Shown here in pieces: positions 24,401 through 36,400 of a stretch of 64,000 nt of DNA (position 1 is the first letter of the stretch; each line of letters opens with the position of its first letter). The notes under the pieces were generated by a model, which saw only the letters and a program-made list of their open reading frames with translations, was not told where the DNA came from and did not search any database. The DNA is taken from the NCBI RefSeq assembly GCF_945859685.1, contig NC_079147.1:19385289-19449288 (forward strand), in the 5' to 3' direction. A program made the position numbers and the translations under genes. This DNA is from Eupeodes corollae (Eukaryota > Arthropoda > Insecta > Diptera > Syrphidae).

Positions 24401-27400
24401 AGAAGTTGCAGAAAGATTATTTGTACCATTTCTTCATTTGTATGCGAAAGAGGATCGAAGACAAACTGGAGCCCTGATGTACCCCAGCATTTATAGTTTT
24501 TTTTTCAATAAAACTTGTATTGCACGATTAGAAAGAAAACTTTAAATTCAATGAAACAGGAATACATCGACAATGAAAGCACGTATTTTCGATTAGAGAG
24601 CAGATTCTGTTAGGTTATGTTAATGAGCTGGTGATTGACGACGTTATCGCCGCATTTAGATCATTGTAGATCCATTGTGATACTCTGAAATATTTAACTT
24701 ACCTAAAATAAAAAAATAATAATTAAAACCTATGATATTGTAATAGTCTTTTACAGGCTTTGGTAATGCTTAAAGCTTAAGATTACTGAGTCTATGCACC
24801 ATTGTTTACTGATTGAAAAATCCTTGCCAGCTCATCAGCTCTCTCGTCTAGGAAATCTTAAGGAATAGCAACATTCAGTTTGTCAGAAAACTACTACATC
24901 AGTTTTCAAGCTTTCATGTACTATGTTCTTTTTAAAATCTGTGCACGTCCTATTTGGATGTATTTCCAGGAATTGTTTTGGCTGAGCCGTAAGGCACGGT
25001 TTGCAATAGTTTCTTGAATATGAAGATCCAAGGGTAAAATATGGAGTATTGCTTCCATTCATGTGGTGTGAGTGAGTGTTATGCCTTTACATGCTATTAT
25101 TTGTACCCTTGTGAGTAATTTTTAGAATTTTAGCCTTCTCTATGCATTACAAATATTATACAGATATTATAGACATGGTTAACGTGAAGACCTTCCGTTT
25201 AGGACTCATTTCACGGTGGGTCTGCCCACAATATAAGGACCGAGAAAAGAACAATTTCTCAGTCATGTGTATGGCATGAACTGCACCCCTTGTCGAAAAG
25301 CGAGGTCTATCTTGCACTTCTTGTATTCTAAGGGCCATAGGTGTAAAAAAGAACCCTTAAAACACCATTTAGATCCGCATACTGCAACCACAGCACCACG
25401 ACTTTCCTACCTACCTCTTAGACAGGAACACTCCGCTGTTTTCAAAAGTGTCTTCATGTGCAAGAATGCATTCATGGGCCCGTGTCCTGTGAGTAAAAAG
25501 CCCGTGAAGAGCGATACCACCAAAGTCCCTAACCCTAACTGCCTGATCAATATTGGGAAGAAACTCAAAAGTTACTCTTCCCATCTCACTATTTTTTCAT
25601 CTTAGTTGCTATCTAGTGCACACACATCTATCCTACTTTCTTGTCAGTAAAATTTGAGGTCTTCTCCGAGTCCGTTGAGGATAAGTGTATTCCTCTTGAC
25701 ATCGTGTAGGCATTCGCCAGGCGTATTACTACCAGGAGGTGCCCAGCCAGCACTTGCATTGCCTCCTTAGAGACAGTACGACACACTGGCAAGGAGCCAA
25801 TGAGCATTACTTTCTGACACGAGAGAATCTTATTCCTACCGACAACTAATTTGGCCGCGTTGTACCAAATGGGGGCGCCAAATGTTGCACATGCAACTAA
25901 AAATCCCTCATACACGGTACGACCTGTCCTCCTAAAAAGGAATTCATGGGAACCACTGCCGAAACCTTATCCCTAATTCTTATAAAATGTGGATGGAAGC
26001 TTAGTCTAGTAACTTGTGTTGCATAATTAAGAGAAACACCTCCTGCCCTGACAGTTAGTTGCTTATTCTTATATAGCATACCCTTCAGCATCATCATGAA
26101 AGTTTTCTCCACGGCCAGATCTACACCCACATTCATACCCCAGGAGCGAACTCTGCCCATGACCTCCTCTGTACCCCGTCTTTCAAGCTCGGCACGAGAT
26201 TGGCCCTCAGTGTACATCTACAATATAATTAAAAGATTTAGTCCTCAGTTGTTCACTTATAGGTTAGGAGTTTCCCTGTCGCCAAGAGAGCAACGTCCTC
26301 AGCATAGGCCAATGTTTTGATACCATTGTTTTCGAGATTGGAAAGAATTTCGTTCACTACCAGAATCCAGAAAAGTGGTGAGAACACACCACTTTGAGGC
26401 GTGTCTCTGTTGATACTTTAGTCTCTGTACCACCTAGTTTGTTATTTATCTGTCTATATTTTAACATATACGAGTACATGATCAACAGTGTTATTTCGAG
26501 ACCTTTGAGTGCTTTTCGATCAAAGAGCAAGATTCCAGAATTTTTTGAAATATCAAATGCAAAATTTCCTCCAAAAATATTCAAACATTAGTTTTACTAT
26601 TCGGTGAGATAAACCATAAGATCCACCAGTGGACTTATTATCAGGAAACTTATACTGGCCACCATTAAAAAGCTTCGATTTTTCAAAAGCTGATAATTAA
26701 TAGTGTTAAAATGACCTTTACGAAAAGAGCTATGAGACTATTAGACATGGTGAAGTTTGCGATTAACTGCTTTACAATAAATTAACCTTTTCTCAAAAAA
26801 GCTCACTAAAGGAGTATTATTGAAAACAAACTTAAAGAAATTAAGCATATTGCATGTTGAAGGATCCGATAAAATTTATATAATTATGAACCTAAATATA
26901 TATAAGGAGTTAAGGTCGCCCGCTTATATTTTTTGTGCACCAAAACCTATTTTCATGAAGTCCGACTATAAGTATGTGAATGCTTCTAGAAGTATTTTCC
27001 TAACCAACTAAAATAAAAACATTAAACGCTGTGCAAGGTAACAAGATTTTTCTACAAGTCGGCATCAGGTTAATCCAATCTCACCCGTACAAAAATCATT
27101 AATTATAATTCGGTGGGGCAATCTGTAGCTTTACAGTAAAAAGTTGAAGATGAATATGTTTTTCAACAATTCTGCTCATTAACATAGTCTCTTAGATGAA
27201 AATCTGCCTCATCAATGAAGATGATTTTTCGTTCTTCAAAGTTAAGACGTAGCTGGTGATTAACCGGCTTTAGTTCTTGCGTAAAATTAAGTTTAAAAGG
27301 TTTAAGACCTAAGTCTATATGCAAGATACCTTGTAATGTAGTTTGCGGAGAAATTTCGCATTCCTAAGATCGACGAGGAATCGACAAACCTCGGAGTAAA

Positions 27401-30400
27401 GTTTTAAGGTGACAGTTTCGATTTGTAACAACATTAACTTGTCCCAAAAGCTTAAGTTAACTATTACCCGCCGAGAAGATGTTTAACGACAACTTAAAAG
27501 TTCTTTAGTCGTGAGTAATAACCCTGAAAACTGACTGTTGTTATTTGTCAAATGTCATGACAGCTTCAAAAGGATATTAAAATGAGATCTCTTATTGGAA
27601 AAACCTTTTATAACACTATGTGCTTTCTTATTGCTATAAGTTATAATCTTTAGAAAATTCCACACCTTCCCTACTAAAATATGTTAGTCAAAAACTACAA
27701 AGGTAAAATAAACTTTTAAACTTACCACCATAATAGCAATTCGTCCATTAACATCACCAACAACATTAATTGGTGGTTTTTCCTTTGGTGGATGTCCAGG
27801 TACTCCAACTGAAACGCTGATTGTCCTCTGTCTGCTACTACTTTAGGAATATTTATAAAAAAAATTAGTACATATTTAAATTTAAATAAACGGAAATTTA
27901 TGTTTTTTCGTTGGATTCATACAAACCTACGAGTAGGGGTCGAAGGAAAGCACATTTCAACTGAATTCCCTATTGTAGTGCTATATGTACTGTGTGACAG
28001 AAAATAGATTTTTGGTTTTTGTTTTTTCTTAATTCGAATCGATTTTTCGTTTTGGTATTTTTTTTTTGTTCAAACGTTTAAATTAACCAAAATACAAAAT
28101 ATAAAAGGCAAAACAAAAGTTAGCTTATTTTCAAATTGCAATTTAACTAGGAAATACCATATAAGGAAAATATTGTTTCAATACAATGTTTAAGGATTTG
28201 AAGTAAAGGATATAGGATTTCCATTTTCTGTGTTAATAAGGCTTGACATTGTATTGAAGGATTTACGTACAATCAGAGATACATATGTGCAACTATGGCT
28301 TTACACATTTTTATTGTTCTACTTTGTTTTTTAAGATTTGAGTGATATTTTTTACAAGCGACACAACAGCTGATATTTTTGTATGTAGTGCGTTACATTT
28401 GCATTTTTAAAATAAAATTTTGTGAAACTATGATTTTAATGATTATCTCTCATATTACTAGAATACTTTATTGATCATTAGTGAAACAATATCAATTTCA
28501 ATGAATAATTGATTAACTTATGCGATGAAAACACTTTTTTCAGTGGGAAAGCGATGAACAGTGAGTATTTAAATGATTTTTGAGACTCTTGAAGTGAAGT
28601 GTAACACAAACATGTATTTTTCTATAAATCCTATTTGATATTGATTTGTCGAAAATAACTATTTACTTTGAAAAGGCAAACTTAATTATCTTAAAAATTG
28701 ACAATTTAAAAATGCTTTAAAAATATAAGCATAAGAATGGATACAAAGTATAAAAGTTCTTCGTTATCAGACTGGTCGACAGGACATTGCAACTAAATAA
28801 ATAAATTGGGTGGCGCAACAGTCCGTTTAAGAACTAGGGCAAATTTGAGAAAGCACTTTTTTTCTTGACAAGAATTACTTTTTGAGAAAAAAACTATCAA
28901 TCAAATTATACTTTTCAGGTTTTTGATACCTCAAGTTCAAATCATTTTTAATTTAAAATTAATCTATCACGTAAAGTTTTTGAGGTACAACCTTAAATTA
29001 GGCTTTTTTATGCAAATTCTTGAAGTATTTTTTGAATTCAATGAAATTCGTGATGATTTTCTAAATCTACAATCCCTTAATGTTTCGATTTATTGTTTTC
29101 TATTTATGTTAAAAAAATTCTCATTAGTTGTGAAAGGAAAACTAAAGCATTTGTGCTAAAACTGTTCTTAACACAAAATGGCAGAAACTCCATTTTTGGT
29201 CTTATAACGAATTCATGGTCTTAAGGTTTCAAAATTTCTGATTTCGAGCACATATACATACATATGTAGCTAAAATTGGAGTTTGGATTCAGAATTAGCA
29301 CCAAAAATTAACACTTTTTAACACGAATTGCTAAAAAAAAAAATAAAGAAATCGCAATAAAGGGTTTTAAAACTTCAGATAGTGTCAAATGAAGACCCAT
29401 AAGTCATCTTATTATTAATAAGAATTCACGAAAAATAGGTGGGATTCTAAAATGATTTAAACTCAAACTTAAAGACAAAATTGTTTAGTTTGTAAAATCT
29501 TTTACTTTGTAAAATCATACGTTTAAAATCCCGTTTTTGGATGTTTTTAGCAATTTTGTATAGGGTTTACATATTACAAAAATATAATGTGTTAGAAGAA
29601 TTTAAGGCACGATTCGATTTCAGGACAACTTAATTGTGTCGAGAAGTGTTCCAAGCCGAATTCCGTTTGATTAAGAGAGTAACTTAATACCTTTTTAACT
29701 TCAAAAACAAACAATCAGTCTTCATTGAATATAGTGAATTCAACTACACTCCTTGAACCCAAATTTAGATGAAGCCAACTATGTAGGCCACTTTAAATTT
29801 ACGTCATTGGTTAAATGAAGTATTGTATGTGCTTTTTAAAATTGGGCAGGTTCAGACAAAATAAGGGACTTCATTTGCAGTCAACTGCATTCTCTGAACT
29901 CAAAATAAGACCAAAGCAGCTTGTTAATTTTTCAAATGTCATTATTTTAAAACTAGGAACTTTAATGGACCATCTTTTACGTGCAGAAAGTACGAACAAC
30001 TATATTATCTTAAAAAAAAACTCCTTTCATAGGTTACAGCTCCATCATAGGTTGTGTTTTGTATTAAAAAAAAGTCCTTGTTCCTTTTCCAATATTACAA
30101 AGAAAGCTTCTATACAAAACTTTAAATACAACTGTACAATATAAAATAAATCAGTGTTAAAAAGTTTAACTTACAGTTCAATATTGAGCCATGATCAGCT
30201 GATATTCTGACATAAGTCGACTTGACTTGGTAGTAAGAGAATTTGTTCTAGACTAACTTTTAAGTCAACTTTCGAATAAAGTTGTCTTAATTAAAAGGGC
30301 ATTTTTTTCAGCTGGGCAAGCAGATATTACAGTCGAAAGTTGTTGGGGGCAGCAAACGGCAAATTAGAGAGGGGGGAGAGGTGTTTCAACTAAGGCACCT

Positions 30401-33400
30401 CTCCTTACCCAGACGGCAGCGGAGGAATTTCCGAGATGGAGTCAACGGTGGCGTCTACAGTTCCAGTAAGGTTGAACTACTTAGTGAACACCTTATAGGG
30501 CTTCTTCGACATATTCGGAGCCCAGGCCTGTAAGGAGCGGTTTATCCGGCTCCCCTTCCTTGGAGTTACACTAAGGAACTGGCCCTCCAGGTTGGGGGTT
30601 GTGCCGTCGAGGTGACTTCCGGCCACGTAGAAAATACATTTAGTTGCGAAGCACCAACAAGCCTCGGATACGGACGGATTCACTGTTGACAACCCACGCA
30701 AAAGAAATAAGGACAACGAACTTCGGATATGTACGTGGATTGTTAGATCCCTTAACAGACCACGTGCAGCCGAACAATTAGCGGAAGCCCTTAACTGCTG
30801 CAAGGCAGATATTACCGCCATCCAAGAAGTGCGATGGGATGGACTGGGCAAACGCAAACTAAAAGGCTGCGACGTATACTACGGCGACTGCTACCGAGAA
30901 CAAAGACAGCGTCTATTTGGGTGTGGATTTGTTGTTGGAACTAGACTCAGGCAAAAAGTCTTGAGTTTCAACAGTGTGAGCGAGCGCATCAAGACAATCC
31001 GCATCAAGAATAAATTCGCCAACATAAGCCTAATATGCGCGCATGCCCTAACAGAGGAGAAAGATGAAGACACCAAAGAAATACTCTTCGAGCTCTTGGA
31101 TAAGACTTATGAGCAGTGCCCTGGCTATGACATTAAAATTGTCTTAAGAGATTTTAACGCCAAGCTAGGAAGAGAAGACGGATTTATGCTGACCGATTTC
31201 GCTGCGGGGCGAGACGGTCTGGTAGCTAGTACGCAGTTCACACATTTCAGTATACAGGATGTCCGAACATTTCGAGTGGCCAATATTGACTCGGACCACT
31301 ACCTCGTTTTAGCCAAGGTACAGAAGCTTCGACGTTAGACGGCTACAATCGCAAGAGACTGCCATGTCCTTTTCCGATCGAGTCTATAGTAATCTCTTGC
31401 AGAGTCCTATGCTGCCTACATTAAGCGTTGAAAACCAATGGCAACATTGCCTTGCAGCCATTAGAGATGCCGCCTCTGAAGTGCTATTTTTCACACGGCC
31501 ACCACAGCGAAACCCCTGGTTTGACCCCTGAATGCCGGCAAGCGCACGCAGCGAATCAAGAGGCATACAAAACGGCGCTGCACTACTCGCGAGCTCTACG
31601 AGCTGAAAAAGAGAGAGGAACCGGCTTCTTAGATGGAAAAAAGGAAGCACGAGAAGCGCGCGATCGAGGAGATAGAGGGATGTAACAACAGGAATTGGGT
31701 GCGTAAATTTTACCAAAAGGTACAAACAAATTCTTAAGGGCACCAGCCACTAACCGGAGGCTGTAAAGACGATCAGGGGAACATCGTAGTAGAACCGCAG
31801 TCTATGTTGAGAATATGGAAAGACCACTTCTCCAAATTATATAACGGCGATGAGTAACCTAATCCCGCTGTAAGGGAGATAGAACCACTCAACCAAGGCG
31901 ATCAACAATTCCGCCTACCCGATCAATAATTTCGCCTACCCAACCTTGACGAAGTGAAGATAGCTATATCTAAACTCAAGTCAATCAAAGCTGCTGGGAC
32001 GGCATCGCTGCCGAACTATTTAAAGCAGCAGTCGATGACTTGGTAGGGCACGAACTCACCTGCAAAATATGGTTCGAAGAAAAGATGCCTGATGAGTGGA
32101 ATCTCAGCATAGTTGCCCGATACATAAGAAAGGAGAGCCTATAAACAGACCAGGAAAGTCCATTATCGACCAAATATTTACACTACGGCAGATCTTGGAA
32201 AAAACCCAGAAGCTTCAAATCGATACCCACGATCTCTTTATTGATTTTAAAGCCGCGTACGGCATCATCCATAGAGAAGAGCTCTACAGAGAAATATCTA
32301 GTTTTGGCATCCCTGTCAAACTTATCCGTTTGTGCAGAATGACGATGGAGAATGCACGCTGCCCTATCAAGGTCGGAAAAGATATCACCGATGCATTTGA
32401 TGTCAAAAAAGGTTTGAGACGAGTCGATGCACTGTCATGCGACTTCTTTAATATCGTTCTGGAAAGAATTGTGCAAAACTCAACCGTCAGCACTAGAGGC
32501 ACAATCTTCCAAAGGTCCATCCAATTACTCGGATACGCAGATGATATTGACATAATTGGAAGATCAAAGCGGGATGTCAGTGGAGCGTTTTTGAGCATTG
32601 CGACGGAAGCGAAGAAGATGGGTTTAGTGGTCGATGAGGGCAAGACCAAGTATATGCTGTCATAAAAAAAGGACACTGAACGTCGACGTCTTGGACAAAA
32701 CGTCACCATGGACAGCTATAACTTGGAGGTAGTTAAGGACTTTCCACCTAGGCACCGCTATTAACACAGAAAACGACACCTGCGCTGAAATCAAACGAAG
32801 AATAACTCTTGCAAATCGCTGCTTCTTTGGACTTAGAAGACAATTGAGAAGTAAAGTCCTCTCTCGAGCATCTAAAATCATCATGTATAAGACACTAATC
32901 ATGCCGGTTCTCATTTATGGCGCTGAGGCCTGACCCTGCTAAAGAAAGATGAGAGCATCCTAGGATGCTTCGAGAGAAAAATTCTTCGGGTGATTTTTGG
33001 TCCCGTACGCATAGATGGAGAATGGAGGAGAAGATATTACGACGAACGCTGTACGGGTTGTACAGCGACACTGACCTAGATAACAGAATTAAAGTCCAAC
33101 GGCTTAGATGGCTAGGTCATATAGAGCGAATGGACATCAACGCTCCAGCCGAAAGGTCTTCGAATCCAATCCCGAGAGACGGCGCAGTAGAGGAAGATCG
33201 CGACTCAGGTGGGTGAAGACCTCAACCAAATTGGCGTGCGTAACTGATTGAGGCCCAGGTCCGCCCGGACTATAGCGCCACCTTAAGTAAGTAATCAGAT
33301 ACTAGAAACTTTCTTAATTCGAATCCCTTATTTTATCTAAAACTACTAATTTTGAGAATTAATATCTTCAAATAGTTTCGGTATCGATTGATGTTTAGTA

Positions 33401-36400
33401 TTATTATTCTTCTTTTAGCAAGAAAGTAGGATATTTGGGGCCTGCTTAGTTGTGAAAGGTATTCTGTTTTTCCTTTGACCGATATAATCGAAACATGATA
33501 TGTTTTTATGACCTTGTTTTCAATTAATTTCTCCTTAATAGATATTTTTGTTAGGGCTACTGGGTCAAATTCTATGTAAGATATTGAGTTTTGAGTGTTC
33601 ATGTCTATGACGATAGTGTTAATTATGTTTCTATATAACTTGACATTTTTAACCGACAATACTTTCACGAATATATCAAGAGGCTAGCGAGAAGAATGTC
33701 TTTAAGGTTACAGTTGGTAAAGTCCTCTACTACTAGGATTGGAAGATGTTTCAAGAGTTGGCAACCATACTAAACATGTGTTCAAGGGCAGTGGACAACA
33801 ACTGAATGTTTTTGGGGCTTGGAGCTTATCTTCTGCCAAAAATTCACATGCAGGCATAGAAGTCTTTTCTTTATCTTTTTTTTATGATTTCAATGTCGTC
33901 AGCGCTTCGACTTTAAGTCCTCTTCGTTCGAATTCATTAAGGATTTGGTTGACTAAGAGGAGCCACTGACCTTAACAATCTGTTGTTTAGACAAAAAATA
34001 CAATAACATTTTAACCTACTACTCGAACTAGGTACAATTGATACACTCATTGAAAAAGGAATAGAAATATTTTATACAAAAATTTTAATGGCATAATGCA
34101 GACAAGTAAATAAATCAAAAATAATGAAGTTTTACTTTTAGTCGAATAAAAAAAAATATGATTCTGACAATTTGAAACAAGTTGACTTAATTTGGTAGTA
34201 AGGGACTAAAAGAATGTACAAGTTATTACTAAAAATGATTGTGGATGAAGAATTGATAACAATAATTTAGTAAATGATTTTGAGGTCGAACGGTTTGTTT
34301 AATCAAATTGTAAATTGAGTTTCTTCATTATTTGATAAATATTTCAACTTTTTTATTGCCTATTTTCAAATACTATCTTTTACCAAAGTAGAAGCTGTGT
34401 AGAAGCTCATTTATATTAAGCAAATTTACTTTATGAAGCTATTTAAATATCATAAAATGTTCGAATTCTTTAGATTCTTCTACTTTTTCTCGCACACACT
34501 AACACAAACAAAATACATTTTCAAATTGATAGTTGAAATGTACTTAACAAAAATAAATTAAGAAAAATTAAACAAAAGAAATCGCTTACTAGCTTTCTTA
34601 TAGTATTATTAGTGCAATTTCATTTTTCTTAAAAAAAAGACAAATGGTATGTATGAATTGCTTTAGTCAAAAGAAATACAATAGTTGTTTATGTTAATTT
34701 CTATATGACCAAGTACTTCACCATCACCTTTCTTTTTGTTGTTGTTTTTGTTTTTGATGAACCGCATGACTAGCATACTGAACTAACATAAATTACCTAC
34801 TATTTTGCAAAAAATAGTACACAGAAACTTGAAACACCACTAACCTGGCTGGTGGAGGAGAATATCGGCCATCAACTTCATCACTTTCAGCTTCTTTTTG
34901 TTCACCATGAATGACAGCGATTCCTAGACGCAAACGTTCAGCATAGGAAGTTGCTTTTTTAGCTGAGCCAGGGTCACGGGCTACAATAACCGAATTTCTG
35001 TAATCGGGAATCTAGAAGAGAAAAGACTTCATTAATCTATATCACAATTAAAAGCACAGTTTCTTGTCGGAAAATCATTATGAAAAATAGTATAAGACTT
35101 AGAAAGAATCGCATCTCATAATGAAGTATTTTGATTGGATGAATAACAATAAATTTTTTTTCAAAATTAGAAAAGTTAAATAAATACACTAATTTAGTGG
35201 CGCAACAGGTAGTTACTCTGAACCATTCACATGTCGACTATCGAGTAAGGTCAGGAATGGAAGGTGTTATTTAGAGGTATAGGAATTTCTGGAAGGGATC
35301 ATTTTTCAACTAGCTTTCATGCTATTGAAGTGTATTTAGCACACTTTTGAGTATACATTGGAAAATATTTAAGGACCTACAATACTGCAACATTTTCAAG
35401 TCGTTAACATTTATTTCCAAAATTCACGATAATCACCATCTACAGGTCTTATGATGATATTATCATCTATCAATTTAAATGCTCTACGTTCAAGAGGCTT
35501 AAGTAAGTTGCAGGAGCACCAGCCCAGAGATGAGAGTTATACTCAAGCTTTGGACGTATGCAAGTCTTGTAGATAACAGCCAGATCAGAAGAGTTGAAAT
35601 ATTTCTTGCATCGCCTTTTTATTTATATTTTATTTATCTTTCATTAAAAAACTGAAGCCAAAATTAACTAAAATGGTTTTTGGAGAAAAGAAAACGAAAT
35701 AGACCCTGTTAATAAACCACTAGGTTGCAAACTCAGACTTATGCTGTTTGCTCTGTATACTGACGACATTGAAGAGATTTGTCGTCTTGGAGGGATAAAC
35801 GTGATTTACACAGTGAAAATTACCAATCTTATGATGAGATCATAGCAGTTGCAGATACGTCAAATGCACTTCAATTTCTGATTAACAGATTGGCTGACTA
35901 TTGTGAGAGGTAGAGGTTACTGATTATTCTAACCAATTCAAAAGTTATCATCTTTCGACAAGCACGAGTTAGAAATTGTCGAAACGAAAAATGTTGCTTA
36001 TAAATTTGGGATATGGAGACTGTAAACGAATATAATTACTTGGGAATTAAAAGAAACTTAAGAAGGAGAAAACAATTGCTTTAAAGCTAGCAAAATCGAA
36101 AAGTGCCTTAAACACAAGTTGGAAGAGTTTTATGGTACACAAGAATGTGGATCCGGCTGTAAAGTATAGAGTGTTTCAAGCAACCCACAAGCAATTATGT
36201 TCTAATCAGCACAAATATGGGGCCATAAAAAGTTGGATAAGGTCAGAAAACTTGAGCGATATTTTTTGAAGAGAACTTTTAAGCTACCAAACACAATTGC
36301 TGTTCCTAAAGGAAGCCATCTTAGGCTTCATCCTTTGTTTAATACTTTTACTTTATTAAAAATGGATATTTTCCTATCTCATTATATGATATAAAGGCCC

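Noticed and set aside
33333..33668. Open frame of 111 codons as a gene
   Set aside because: Located in an intron among TE debris, low-complexity Ile/Lys/Asn composition, no recognisable domain.
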